A stretch of DNA of 64,000 nt from an uncultured Roseobacter sp. (GCF_947488185.1 NZ_CANKYM010000002.1:992001-1056000); one strand, 5' to 3'; shown: positions 38,436-47,744, counted from the first letter of the stretch. Notes: a model not told the origin generated them from the letters alone. Numbers and translations: made by a program.

Positions 38436-39008
38436 ATGAAATCGCTTCTTCTCGCCACAGCCCTGACCGCCGCTGCGGGCATGGCGTCCGCTGCTGCTGA
38501 AAAATATGTGCTGGATGCCAGCCACAGCCAGGTTTTGTTCAGCTACAACCACTTAGGCTTTTCTACGACCTACGGCATGTTCTCCGGTTTCGAAGGGGAA
38601 ATCATGTTTGATCAAGAAGACCCCAGCGCGTCCTCCGTCACCGTGTCGATGCCTGTGATGAGCATGTTCACCGGGTGGGAAAAGCGTGAAGGTCACTTCA
38701 TGTCGGACGATTTCTTCGGTGCGGAAGAAGGCGACATGATCACGTTTGCGTCAACCGCCATCGATGTGACGGGCGACAACACGGCGACGATCACCGGCGA
38801 TCTGACCATGAATGATGTCACCAAGTCGGTGACTTTGGATGCGGTGTTGAACCAGACCGGGGACCACCCGCAGGCGGGCAAACCCTGGGCCGGGTTCGAT
38901 GCGACCACCACCGTATTGCGGTCTGATTTTGGTCTGGGGGCGTTCGCGCCCTATGTGAGTGACGAAGTCGAAATCGTCATCTCCATCGAGGCGATGAAGG
39001 CGGAGTAA
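38436..39008 (+). CDS. YceI family periplasmic protein
   Basis: A 190-residue protein with a signal peptide (MKSLLLATALTAAAGMASAAA) and a lipocalin-like YceI barrel: YVLDASHSQVLFSYNHLGFSTTYGMFSGFEGEI near the start and VRSDFGLGAF-YVSDEVEI near the end. YceI proteins bind polyisoprenoid lipids in the periplasm. It faces a convergent gene that contains a second YceI domain. A good terminator follows. Confidence 0.9.
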   Translation: MKSLLLATALTAAAGMASAAAEKYVLDASHSQVLFSYNHLGFSTTYGMFSGFEGEIMFDQEDPSASSVTVSMPVMSMFTGWEKREGHFMSDDFFGAEEGDMITFASTAIDVTGDNTATITGDLTMNDVTKSVTLDAVLNQTGDHPQAGKPWAGFDATTTVLRSDFGLGAFAPYVSDEVEIVISIEAMKAE

Positions 39009-39033
39009 GCCCGCCTGTCCAGAAAAACGCATG

Positions 39034-39069
39034 AAGGCCGCGCCGGTGCTGCGCGGCCTTTTCTGTTTT
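39034..39069 (+). terminator. Intrinsic terminator after the YceI gene
   Basis: AAGGCCGCGC (39034-39043) pairs with GCGCGGCCTT (39051-39060), followed by TTCTGTTTT. Confidence 0.88.
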
Positions 39070-39076
39070 CGAGGGC

Positions 39077-40276
39077 CTAGCCGCCTTTCAGCGCCGTCAG
39101 GTCAATGCGGACCTCGACGTTGAACCCCACTGATGCCTCGTCCTTCTGGCTGTCGCCGATCCCGTAGGCGCGGCGGTCCAGCGTCGTGCTGCCCTGCATC
39201 GTGGCCAACCCGTCGGCCAGCTCCAGCGTAAACGGCAGTTGCACGGGCATGGTCTGATCCTTGAGGGTCAGCGTGCCATCGGCCAGATACCCATCCGCGT
39301 CCCGGAGGATTTCCGCTGTGAACTGCGCCGTCGGAAAGGCTTCGGCATTGAAGAAATCCGCCCCAAGCGCCTGACTGGTCACCGAACCCAGTGTCAGCGA
39401 GCCGATCGAGATGGTCACATCGACCGATCCGGCGACACCTTCGGCGACGGTTTCGTCAAAGCTGATGGCGGCTGTCCAGTCGGCAAAGCTGCCGGTGACG
39501 TCGGAGCCAAGCTGCTGCACCGTGATCTGGAGCGTGCCGTCCTGCACCGCCCAGTCGGATTCGACCGCCTGCAGTTCCGCAGCGGCTACATCCACGGTGT
39601 GTTTTTCATAAAGACCCAAGGTGCTGCCAATCACCAGCGCCACACCCCAGATCCCCACCGCGCTGATCAGCGGCAGGGCCATGCGGTGCTCATGCGCGGG
39701 CAGGGTGACGGCAGGCCGCCCGGGCAGCATCCGGCGCAGGGTGGCGTCCTTGTCGATGACGTGATGTTTCATGGCGCCAGCGAAATGCAGAATGATGGCG
39801 CCCGCCAGCACCCGTTCGAACACGATGTGCAGCCCGGCGGCGGTGCTGGCCAGCGCTTCGGATTTTGGCACAAAGGGCAGATTCTGACCCAGCGGCCACC
39901 AGATCGGCGCGAACCCATCGGTGGCGGCGTGATGCACCCAGCCCGAGAGCGGCACCAGCAAAAGCGAGCCGTAGAGCAGCCAGTGCACGGTTTCCGCCGC
40001 GAGGCTTTCGATCTTGCGGTCCGGGTGCAGCAGGCCCGGTTTCGGTTGGCTGATCGCCCAGAGGATGCGGGCAAGGGCCACGAAGAACATGGTCACCCCG
40101 AGGGTCTTGTGCAGCGAAAACATCAGGGCCTTCTGCGCCAGCTGTTCGGAGGTGTCGTAGGGCAGGCCGTTGGCATAGATGCCCAGCGGGATCAGCGTCA
40201 GGATCAGCAAGGCGGTCAGCCAGTGAAAGGTCTTGGTGATCGCGCCGTAGTGGGTGGAGGTATTGGCCAGCGTCAT
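39077..40276 (-). CDS. Cytochrome b561 fused to a YceI domain
   Basis: A 399-residue fusion. Residues about 10-185 are a four-helix cytochrome b561 with candidate haem histidines in HYGAITKTFHWL, SLHKTLGVTMFF, HHAATDG and IVFERVLAGAIILHFAGAMKHH. A hinge with another helix (about 210-228) leads to a YceI-like beta domain (about 240-399) with SIGSLTLGSVTSQALGADFFNAEAFPTAQF and DRRAYGIG. It suggests electron transfer from membrane quinol to a bound isoprenoid lipid. The start at 40276 has CGGAG eight bases upstream; the frame stays open further upstream but that stretch is not protein-like. Confidence 0.88.
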   Translation of the reverse strand: MTLANTSTHYGAITKTFHWLTALLILTLIPLGIYANGLPYDTSEQLAQKALMFSLHKTLGVTMFFVALARILWAISQPKPGLLHPDRKIESLAAETVHWLLYGSLLLVPLSGWVHHAATDGFAPIWWPLGQNLPFVPKSEALASTAAGLHIVFERVLAGAIILHFAGAMKHHVIDKDATLRRMLPGRPAVTLPAHEHRMALPLISAVGIWGVALVIGSTLGLYEKHTVDVAAAELQAVESDWAVQDGTLQITVQQLGSDVTGSFADWTAAISFDETVAEGVAGSVDVTISIGSLTLGSVTSQALGADFFNAEAFPTAQFTAEILRDADGYLADGTLTLKDQTMPVQLPFTLELADGLATMQGSTTLDRRAYGIGDSQKDEASVGFNVEVRIDLTALKGG

Positions 40277-40466
40277 GAGGAACTCCGGGAAATCTGCGTT
40301 GCCTATAGAGTAGAGGTCTGAGAGCGCAGAACAATGGCGGCTTGCGCACAGCCTTTGCGCATATCCGCAAATCCTGCCTGTTTCCAGTTTCACCACCAGG
40401 GCCGTTGCCTCGCCCGCGCGGGCAGGCTAAGCCGGGGGCCAAGAAACGAAAAGGGGTGGCGTTTTC

Positions 40467-41399
40467 ATGAGCATCGCATTTGTATTTCCCGGTCAGGGCG
40501 CACAGACCATCGGCATGGGCAAGGCCCTGGCCGAGACCTATCCGGCAGCCCGTGCCGTTTTCGACGAGGTCGACGCGGCCCTTGGCGAAAAGTTGAGCGA
40601 TCTGATCTGGGAGGGCGAGATTGAGACGCTGACCCTGACCGAGAATGCGCAGCCCGCGCTGATGGCCACCTCCATTGCCGCGCTGCGCGCGTTGGAGGCC
40701 GAGGGGATCGGGCTCGACCGGGTCAGCCATGTGGCGGGCCATTCGCTGGGAGAATACTCCGCGTTGGCCGCGGCAGGCACGTTTTCGGTGGCGGACGCCG
40801 CGCGACTGTTGCGCACGCGCGGGCTGGCCATGCAGCAGGCGGTGCCCGTGGGGCAGGGCGCGATGGCGGCCGTGTTGGGGCTTGACTACGATACGGTGAC
40901 GGATGTTGCCGCCAAGGCCGCCGAGGGCGAAGTCTGTCAGGTGGCCAATGAAAACGACCCCGCGCAGAATGTGGTCTCGGGTGACAAGGCTGCGGTGGAG
41001 CGGGCCTGTGTGCTGGCCAAGGAGGCGGGGGCGAAGCGCGCGCTGATGCTGCCGGTCTCGGCGCCATTCCATTGCGCGCTGATGGCGCCTGCGGCGGAGA
41101 AAATGGCCGAAGCGCTGGACGCGGTCTCGATGCAGGCCCCGTCCGTGCCGCTGGTCGCCAATGTAACAGCTGAGGCTGTCAGCGATCCGGCAGAGATCAA
41201 GGCGCTGCTGATCAAACAGGTGACAGGGCAGGTGCGTTGGAAAACCTCCGTTGAATGGATGGCGGCGCATGGCGTGACGGACTTCTGGGAAATCGGCGCG
41301 GGCAAGGCGCTGAGCGGGATGATCCGGCGCATCGCCAAGGAGGCGGGTACCCGTGCCGTGGGCACGCCGGACGACATCAAAGCGGCATTGGAATCTTGA
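40467..41399 (+). CDS. fabD: Malonyl-CoA:ACP transacylase
   Basis: A 310-residue enzyme that loads malonate on acyl carrier protein. FPGQGAQTIGMG begins the protein; the nucleophile is Ser94 in GHSLGEYSALAAAG, and NVTAEAVSDP and WEIGAGKALSGMI are the later family motifs. It is the first gene of a fabD-fabG run; acpP and fabF follow after gaps. Confidence 0.96.
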   Translation: MSIAFVFPGQGAQTIGMGKALAETYPAARAVFDEVDAALGEKLSDLIWEGEIETLTLTENAQPALMATSIAALRALEAEGIGLDRVSHVAGHSLGEYSALAAAGTFSVADAARLLRTRGLAMQQAVPVGQGAMAAVLGLDYDTVTDVAAKAAEGEVCQVANENDPAQNVVSGDKAAVERACVLAKEAGAKRALMLPVSAPFHCALMAPAAEKMAEALDAVSMQAPSVPLVANVTAEAVSDPAEIKALLIKQVTGQVRWKTSVEWMAAHGVTDFWEIGAGKALSGMIRRIAKEAGTRAVGTPDDIKAALES

Positions 41400-41408
41400 G
41401 AGGCATCT

Positions 41409-42146
41409 ATGTTTGATCTGACAGGGAAAAACGCGCTGGTCACCGGCGCATCGGGCGGCATCGGGGCAGAGATTGCCCGGCTGCTGCATGGCGCCGGAGC
41501 GACTGTGGGCCTGTCGGGCACCCGCGTGGAGCCGCTGGAGGCACTGGCCGCAGAACTGGGCGACCGCGCCCATGTGCTGCCCTGCAACCTCAGCGATATG
41601 GCGGCTGTGGAGGCCCTGCCGAAACAGGCCGCCGAGGCCATGGGGTCGGTCGATATTCTGGTGAACAACGCGGGCATCACGCGCGACAATCTGTTTATGC
41701 GGATGTCGGATGAGGAATGGCAATCGGTGCTGGACGTGAACCTGACCGCGACCTTCAAGCTCTGCAAGGGCGTGATGCGCGGCATGATGAAGGCACGCTG
41801 GGGCCGGATCGTGAATATCTCGTCTGTCGTGGGGGCCACGGGCAACCCGGGCCAAGCCAATTACGCGGCCTCCAAGGCGGGCATGGTCGGCATGTCGAAA
41901 AGCCTGGCCTATGAGGTCGCCAGCCGTGGGATCACCGTAAATGCCGTGGCGCCGGGATTTATCGAGACCGCGATGACCGACAAGCTGACCGATGATCAAA
42001 AGTCTGGAATCATGGGACAAATTCCTGCCGGGCGCATGGGAACACCGGCTGAAATCGGCGCTGCCGTGCTCTATCTGGCCAGTCCCGAGGCGGGCTATGT
42101 GACAGGAACCACCTTGCATGTGAATGGCGGCATGGCCATGTTGTAG
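41409..42146 (+). CDS. fabG: 3-oxoacyl-ACP reductase
   Basis: A 245-residue short-chain dehydrogenase: NADPH motif TGASGGIG near residues 12-19, NNAG at about 86-89, and the catalytic Ser139 (NISSVVG), Tyr152 and Lys156 (YAASK). It reduces beta-ketoacyl-ACP in the fatty acid cycle. It follows fabD by nine bases. Confidence 0.96.
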   Translation: MFDLTGKNALVTGASGGIGAEIARLLHGAGATVGLSGTRVEPLEALAAELGDRAHVLPCNLSDMAAVEALPKQAAEAMGSVDILVNNAGITRDNLFMRMSDEEWQSVLDVNLTATFKLCKGVMRGMMKARWGRIVNISSVVGATGNPGQANYAASKAGMVGMSKSLAYEVASRGITVNAVAPGFIETAMTDKLTDDQKSGIMGQIPAGRMGTPAEIGAAVLYLASPEAGYVTGTTLHVNGGMAML

Positions 42147-42397
42147 GTCAGATTTGCGCCTGCCAACCCTTGCGTGCACAATGCGTTTGCCATCTGTGTC
42201 GCTTGTGCTAAAGGGGGCGCAGAATTTGACCCCGCGTGCAGATATCTGGGCGTGGACCCATCCGAAACGGCACAGCGACAGGCGTGCTGACGCGGACAGA
42301 GCCGCCCTTTGGGGCAAACGTTTGCTTCGCCCTTCATGAACCGGGGCAGCGGACAACCGAAAGGGGCCATTCCGGCCCGAACGAATGAGGGACTATT

Positions 42398-42631
42398 ATG
42401 AGCGACATCGCAGATCGCGTTAAGAAAATCGTTGTGGAGCACCTGGGTGTTGAAGAGGACAAGGTGACCGAAAACGCTTCGTTCATCGACGACCTCGGCG
42501 CGGACAGCCTCGACACTGTTGAGCTGGTGATGGCCTTCGAAGAAGAGTTCGGCATCGAGATTCCGGATGATGCGGCCGAAACCATCCAGACCTTTGGCGA
42601 CGCGGTGAAGTTCATTACCGAAGCTTCCTGA
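42398..42631 (+). CDS. acpP: Acyl carrier protein
   Basis: A 77-residue acidic protein with the phosphopantetheine attachment Ser37 in [19 protein letters not shown]. It carries growing acyl chains through the Fab enzymes. The 251-base gap after fabG probably contains its own promoter, consistent with high expression. Confidence 0.97.
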   Translation: MSDIADRVKKIVVEHLGVEEDKVTENASFIDDLGADSLDTVELVMAFEEEFGIEIPDDAAETIQTFGDAVKFITEAS

Positions 42632-42796
42632 TTGCATCCGGGCACGGCCCGGTATTGCTTTGAAAATGGCGTCTTTCCGCGAGGAGGGGCGCCTTTTCTT
42701 GTTTCGCCTTCTCTCAGGGGTTGAATTGCAGGGGCGAGTTGCGCAAATCTCGCACCAGAGGGCGCAAAGCCCCGACCTGAGAGCAGAGGTTGCGGA

Positions 42797-43330
42797 ATGT
42801 CGCGCACGATACCCACGATTAACACCTCGCGTTTGACCCTGCGCGGTATGCGGCCCGAGGATTTCAGCCGCTTTGCCGAGATTTGGTCGATGCCGGAGGT
42901 GGTGGAGCACATCAACGGCGAGCCCTGGCCGCGCAGCAAGGCCTGGGATGCGTTTCTGCGCAATGCAGGCCACTGGCAGATTACGGGCTTCGGTCAATGG
43001 GCGATCCATCGCCATCGGGCGCCCGAGATGTCCGGACAGGTCGGTTTTTTCTACGCCAAGCGTGACTTGGGTGAAGATTTCGACAGCTTCCCGGAGGCCG
43101 GTTGGGTGCTGGCGCCTGATGCCCATGGGCAGGCGCTTGGGCTGGAAGCCGCCCGCGCGGCGCATGATTGGTTCGACAGGGTAGTGACCGGTCGGCTGGT
43201 CTGCATGATCGCGCCGGAGCATAAAGCCTCGCTGAAGATTGCCGAGGCGATGGGATATGAGGTGATGCGCGATGCGGAGTTTGCCGGATCGGCCGCACGG
43301 CTCATGGCGCGGAAAGGTCCCCCGCAGTAA
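42797..43330 (+). CDS. GNAT family N-acetyltransferase
   Basis: A 177-residue protein of the RimJ/RimL-like GNAT type: TSRLTLRGMRPEDFSRFAEIW at the start and later DAHGQALGLEAARAAHDWFDRVV, with the acetyl-CoA-binding loop, and PEHKASLKIAEAMGYEV, the common end. Substrate unknown. It lies between acpP and fabF but is not a fatty-acid enzyme. Confidence 0.85.
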   Translation: MSRTIPTINTSRLTLRGMRPEDFSRFAEIWSMPEVVEHINGEPWPRSKAWDAFLRNAGHWQITGFGQWAIHRHRAPEMSGQVGFFYAKRDLGEDFDSFPEAGWVLAPDAHGQALGLEAARAAHDWFDRVVTGRLVCMIAPEHKASLKIAEAMGYEVMRDAEFAGSAARLMARKGPPQ

Positions 43331-43411
43331 CCTGGGCTCTGCGCGGAGTGCTCTTGCATCAAAACCGCGCAGCACTGTATGGGGGGGCACCAAATTGGAA
43401 GGGGCATTGCG

Positions 43412-44671
43412 ATGCGCAGAGTAGTTGTCACAGGTCTGGGCCTGGTTACACCGCTGGCAGATGGAGTCGAGGCGAGCTGGTCGCGGATTCTGGACGGGCA
43501 GTCCGGTGCCGGGCCGATCACCGGGTTCGATCCAAGCAAGCTGGTGACGCAATACGCCTGCGAAGTGCCGTTGGGGGATGGGTCTGATGGCACGTTCAAC
43601 GCGGATGCCTATATGGAGCCGAAAGACCAGCGCAAGGTGGATACCTTCATCATGTTTGGTCTGGCCGCAGCGCAACAGGCGGTAGAAGACGCAGGCTGGC
43701 AGCCAGATGATCTGGAGAGCCTTGAGCGTACCGGCGTGCTGATCGGCTCCGGTATTGGCGGGCTGAATTCCATCGCCAACACGGCGATCATGATGAATGA
43801 AAAGGGCCCGCGCCGGGTCTCGCCCTTCTTTGTGCCCGGGGCGCTGATCAATCTGATTTCCGGTCAGGTATCGATCAAATATGGCTTCAAGGGGCCGAAC
43901 CATTCGGTGGTGACGGCCTGTTCCACAGGAGCGCATGCGATTGGCGATGCGAGCCGTCTGATCCAGCATGGCGACGCGGATGTGATGATTGCCGGGGGGG
44001 CCGAAGCTGCGATCTGCGAGATCGGAATCGCCGGGTTCAATGCCTGCAAGGCGCTCAGCACCAAGCGCGGGGATGACCCGCAGAAGGCCAGCCGCCCCTA
44101 TGATGAAGACCGGGACGGGTTTGTCATGGGCGAGGGCGCGGGCATCGTTGTGTTGGAAGAGTACGAGCACGCACGCGCCCGTGGGGCGAAAATCTATGCG
44201 GAAGTGTTGGGCTATGGGCTGTCGGGAGACGCCTATCATATCACAGCACCTTCCGAGGATGGCGAAGGCGGTGAGCGCTCGATGCGCGCGGCGCTGAAGA
44301 ACGCCGGGTTGGAGCCGACGGATATTGACTACATCAACGCGCATGGCACCTCGACAATGGCGGATACCATCGAGTTGGGCGCGGTGGAGCGCCTGCTGGG
44401 CGATCATGCGGGCAATGTGACCATGTCCTCGACGAAATCGGCAACGGGGCATCTTTTGGGGGCTGCGGGGGCCATCGAGGCGATCTTCTCGATCCTCGCG
44501 ATCCGCGATCAGGTCGCGCCGCCCACCATCAACCTCGACAACCCTGCGGTAGAAACACCGATCGATCTCGCGCCCAATGCCAAGCGGGAGCGAAAAGTGG
44601 ATGTGGCGCTGTCCAACTCCTTTGGTTTTGGCGGCACCAACGCCAGTGTCATCTTTGGGAAGGCGCGCTGA
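43412..44671 (+). CDS. fabF: Beta-ketoacyl-ACP synthase II
   Basis: A 419-residue condensing enzyme beginning MRRVVVTGLGLVTPLADG. The catalytic triad is visible: Cys170 (VVTACSTGAHAIGD), and histidines in INAHGTST (near 310) and SATGHLLGAAGAIE (near 346). It elongates acyl-ACP. The stop overlaps the mltG start (TGATG). Confidence 0.96.
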   Translation: MRRVVVTGLGLVTPLADGVEASWSRILDGQSGAGPITGFDPSKLVTQYACEVPLGDGSDGTFNADAYMEPKDQRKVDTFIMFGLAAAQQAVEDAGWQPDDLESLERTGVLIGSGIGGLNSIANTAIMMNEKGPRRVSPFFVPGALINLISGQVSIKYGFKGPNHSVVTACSTGAHAIGDASRLIQHGDADVMIAGGAEAAICEIGIAGFNACKALSTKRGDDPQKASRPYDEDRDGFVMGEGAGIVVLEEYEHARARGAKIYAEVLGYGLSGDAYHITAPSEDGEGGERSMRAALKNAGLEPTDIDYINAHGTSTMADTIELGAVERLLGDHAGNVTMSSTKSATGHLLGAAGAIEAIFSILAIRDQVAPPTINLDNPAVETPIDLAPNAKRERKVDVALSNSFGFGGTNASVIFGKAR

Positions 44672-45837
44672 TGTGGCGGCACATCGCCTCTAACGCGGTC
44701 ACGATGCTGATTGTGCTGCTGTTTCTGGGCGGTGGCGTGATCCTGTGGGGCAAGGGTCAGTACGAGGCTGCGGGTCCGCTGGATCAGGCGATTTGTTTGC
44801 AGGTCGAGCGGGGCAGCAACATGCGGCGGGTGAGCCAGTCGCTGGAAGATCAGGGGGCGGTGAGTTCCGCTGCGATCTTCCGCATGGGCGCGGATTACGC
44901 GGAAAAAACCAGCCAGTTGAAAGCCGGGAGCTTTCTGGTCGATCCCGGTGCCTCGATGGAAGAAATCGTGGATATCGTGACACGCGGCGGGGCGAGCACC
45001 TGTGGTACGGAAGTGGTGTACCGCATCGGGGTGAACCGTCTGGGCGTGCAGGTGCGCGAGCTGGACCCGCAGAGCAACCGGTTCGAGGAGCGCGCGAGCT
45101 TTACGCCCGCCGACGAAGAGACGCCGGAGATTTATACGGAGAAGAAAGCGGAGCGTGATACGCGGTTCCGCGTGGCGCTGGCCGAGGGTGTGACCAGCTG
45201 GCAGGTGGTGGAAAGCCTCAAGGCGATGGATGTGCTTGAAGGGTCGGTGGAGGAGCTGCCGCCGGAAGGATCCTTGGCACCGGACAGCTATGAGGTGCGG
45301 CCCGGCGATGACCGGGCGGAGATTATCGCGCAGATGCAAAACGCGCAGGAATTGCGGGTGGCGCAGGCCTGGCTGAACCGGGATGAAAACCTGCCGATTG
45401 AGACGCCTGAAGAACTGCTGGTGCTGGCATCAATCATCGAGAAAGAGACCGGCGTCTCCGATGAGCGTGGGCAGGTGGCCAGCGTTTTCGTGAATCGGTT
45501 GAACCGGGGCATGCGGCTGCAGACGGACCCGACGGTGATTTACGGTGTGACCGAAGGTAAGGGGGTGCTGGGGCGTGGGCTGCGGCAAAGCGAGCTGCGC
45601 AGGGCGACGCCGTGGAACACCTATGTGATCGAAGGGCTGCCACCCACGCCGATTGCCAATCCGGGCACCGCGAGCCTTGAAGCGGCGGCGCGTCCGCTGG
45701 AGACGGACTATGTGTTTTTCGTGGCGGATGGCACGGGCGGGCATGCCTTTGCCGAGACGCTGGATGAGCATAACCGGAACGTGGCCAAATGGCGTGAGAT
45801 CGAGGCGGAACGCGCCAACCAGCCTTCCGGGAACTGA
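44671..45837 (+). CDS. mltG: Endolytic murein transglycosylase MltG
   Basis: A 388-residue YceG/MltG protein with an N-terminal membrane helix (about residues 8-25) and the catalytic region LVLASIIEKETGVSDERGQVASVFVNRLN with the active glutamate near residue 257. It cleaves nascent peptidoglycan strands. It is translationally coupled to fabF. The GTA cluster begins 283 bases after its stop. Confidence 0.93.
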   Translation: MWRHIASNAVTMLIVLLFLGGGVILWGKGQYEAAGPLDQAICLQVERGSNMRRVSQSLEDQGAVSSAAIFRMGADYAEKTSQLKAGSFLVDPGASMEEIVDIVTRGGASTCGTEVVYRIGVNRLGVQVRELDPQSNRFEERASFTPADEETPEIYTEKKAERDTRFRVALAEGVTSWQVVESLKAMDVLEGSVEELPPEGSLAPDSYEVRPGDDRAEIIAQMQNAQELRVAQAWLNRDENLPIETPEELLVLASIIEKETGVSDERGQVASVFVNRLNRGMRLQTDPTVIYGVTEGKGVLGRGLRQSELRRATPWNTYVIEGLPPTPIANPGTASLEAAARPLETDYVFFVADGTGGHAFAETLDEHNRNVAKWREIEAERANQPSGN

Positions 45838-45983
45838 GGTCTGCGCCTAAGGTGGCGCAAGCCCCACCTTACCTGCCGGTTTCGGGTGGTTTGCTGGACA
45901 GTCACGGGGTGATCCGAGCCGGTGCAGCGCGAAAATCGTTAACGGCACCGTACGGTAGTCATTTGATAAGAAACTGATTTTCC

Positions 45984-46012
45984 TTGACTTTGCGCACGGT
46001 CGCACGTATAAC
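45984..46012 (+). promoter_or_regulatory. Sigma70-type promoter upstream of the GTA
   Basis: TTGACT (45984-45989), a 17-base spacer and TATAAC (46007-46012) make a near-consensus housekeeping promoter with a start expected around 46019. It reads towards the GTA genes. A terminator hairpin follows after about 20 bases of transcript. Confidence 0.75.
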
Positions 46013-46037
46013 TTGTGACATGCTAGAAGAAGTGGGC

Positions 46038-46074
46038 AAACGACCCCGGGAGTGATCCTGACGGGTCGTTTTTT
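46038..46074 (+). terminator. Intrinsic terminator between the leader promoter and g1
   Basis: AAACGACCC (46038-46046) pairs with GGGTCGTTT (46063-46071), followed by more T. With the promoter at 45984 it would make a transcript of about 55 bases ending before g1, unless it is bypassed; alternatively it simply ends the mltG transcript. Confidence 0.8.
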
Positions 46075-46120
46075 CGTTTCTCTCGTGCGGAGACTACGCG
46101 CATGAGAGGTATAAACCTGA

Positions 46121-46465
46121 ATGACTTTAATCACCCCAGAGCACGTAGAGTCGCAAACCGAAGACCTTTTGAACTCGGTCATCGGAACCATCAGAGATTT
46201 GCGTAAAGAACTCGAAGACCTCAAAGAACGGGTCCGCGAAACGGATGGTGCAGTGACAGCGCAGGACTCCAAGGCAGTGACGCAGGCCGCGTCGCTCTTG
46301 GAGACATGCCAGAAAGTGGAGAACCGCCTTGTCGAATGCCGCACAAAACACGCAGGTATCGCCCACGGGGGCTATGTCCTCGATCTCGAAAGAGCACGGG
46401 CTTCGATTGGGTGCAAGCTGGCTCGGCTCCGCTGCCCGCGACCTACAGGACCAATTTCTGAATGA
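46121..46465 (+). CDS. g1: GTA g1, small terminase-like protein
   Basis: A 114-residue protein with a heptad-like coiled coil (about 10-45, TEDLLNSVIGTIRDLRKELEDLKERVRETD) resembling the small terminase of RcGTA. It would help the large subunit package host DNA. A GAGAGG at 46104-46109 precedes the ATG. Its last 137 bases overlap the annotated g2 start in another frame; the C-terminal part after about residue 85 is basic and less family-like. Confidence 0.75.
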   Translation: MTLITPEHVESQTEDLLNSVIGTIRDLRKELEDLKERVRETDGAVTAQDSKAVTQAASLLETCQKVENRLVECRTKHAGIAHGGYVLDLERARASIGCKLARLRCPRPTGPISE

Positions 46466-47744
46466 CCTATCTGAGGGAGAGCTTCTGGCTCTCCCTTATT
46501 TGTTCGAGTTCTGGGCAATGGAGCATCAGTTGCCGCCGGAGGGAGACTGGCGGTCCTGGGTGATCATGGGCGGTCGCGGGGCGGGGAAGACCCGTGCGGG
46601 CGCCGAATGGGTGCGTGCGCAGGTGGAAGGCGCGCGACCGATGGACGAGGGGCGGGCGCGACGTGTGGCCCTTGTCGGCGAGACCTTTGATCAGGTCCGC
46701 GAAGTGATGATTTTTGGCGACAGCGGGATTCTCGCCTGTTCGCCGCCCGACCGGCGCCCGACGTGGGAAGCCGGACGGAAGAGGCTGGTCTGGCCCAATG
46801 GCGCGGTTGCGACCGTGCATTCGGCCTTTGACCCTGAGGGGTTGCGCGGGCCGCAGTTCGATGCCGCCTGGGTGGATGAATTGGCCAAGTGGAAGAAGGC
46901 CGAGGCCACGTGGGATATGTTGCAGTTCGCGCTGCGGCTTGGGGAGAAACCGCAGGTTTGCGTCACGACCACGCCGCGGAATGTGGGGGTATTGAAGACC
47001 TTGCTGAAATCGCCCTCGACGGTGCTGACGCAAGCGCCGACAGAGGCCAATGCCGCCAATCTGGCCGCGTCGTTCCTCGAAGAGGTGCGGGAGCGCTATA
47101 AGGGCACGCGGCTTGGCCGGCAGGAGTTGGATGGCGTTTTGCTGGAAGACGCGGAAGGCGCGCTCTGGACCTCTGCGGGGATTGAGGCCTGCCGGGTGCG
47201 CAAACTGCCGGAACTGGACCGGATCGTTGTGGCGCTGGACCCGGCAACGACGGGTGGGTCTGCATCGGATGAATGCGGGATCGTCGTGGCCGGGGTGAAG
47301 ATGACCGGCCCGCCACAGGATTGGCGAGCCTATGTTCTGGCCGATTGCACGGTGGCGGGGGCCACGCCCGCAGGCTGGGCGCAGGCGGCGATTTCCGCGA
47401 TGGAACACTACGGCGCGGACCGGCTGGTGGCCGAGGTCAACCAGGGCGGTCAGATGGTGCAGGAGGTTTTGCGGCAGGTGGATCCGCTGGTGCCCTACAA
47501 GGGCGTGCATGCCAGCCGGGGCAAGGTGGCGCGTGCGGAGCCTGTGGCCGCGCTCTATGAACAGGGGCGGGTGAAACACATGCCGGAGCTCGACGGGCTT
47601 GAGGACCAGATGTGCCGGATGACGGTGCAGGGCTATGAAGGCAAGGGCTCGCCCGACCGGGTCGATGCGCTGGTCTGGGCGCTGCATGAACTGATGATCG
47701 AGCCGGTCGCGAAATGGCGCGCCCCGCGCGTACGGTCCCTTTAA
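46329..47744 (+). CDS. g2: GTA g2, large terminase
   Basis: A 471-residue TerL with Walker A GGRGAGKT at about 81-88, a likely Walker B region and the nuclease domain in the second half with VVALDPATTGG and LVAEVNQGGQMVQEVL. It pumps headfuls of host DNA into the GTA head. The TTG at 46329 has GGAG about eight bases upstream; an ATG at 46374 (MSSISKEHG) is a shorter alternative. Either overlaps g1. Confidence 0.93.
   Translation: MSNAAQNTQVSPTGAMSSISKEHGLRLGASWLGSAARDLQDQFLNDLSEGELLALPYLFEFWAMEHQLPPEGDWRSWVIMGGRGAGKTRAGAEWVRAQVEGARPMDEGRARRVALVGETFDQVREVMIFGDSGILACSPPDRRPTWEAGRKRLVWPNGAVATVHSAFDPEGLRGPQFDAAWVDELAKWKKAEATWDMLQFALRLGEKPQVCVTTTPRNVGVLKTLLKSPSTVLTQAPTEANAANLAASFLEEVRERYKGTRLGRQELDGVLLEDAEGALWTSAGIEACRVRKLPELDRIVVALDPATTGGSASDECGIVVAGVKMTGPPQDWRAYVLADCTVAGATPAGWAQAAISAMEHYGADRLVAEVNQGGQMVQEVLRQVDPLVPYKGVHASRGKVARAEPVAALYEQGRVKHMPELDGLEDQMCRMTVQGYEGKGSPDRVDALVWALHELMIEPVAKWRAPRVRSL

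Noticed and set aside
39690..42356. An 888-codon minus-strand open frame opposite fabD and fabG
   Set aside because: It is the antisense of strongly recognised genes in high-GC DNA. Its product is rich in His, Arg and Gln with no domain.
42095..44452. A 785-codon minus-strand open frame opposite acpP, the acetyltransferase and fabF
   Set aside because: Antisense of well-supported genes, with typical shadow-frame composition (His/Arg/Pro-rich).
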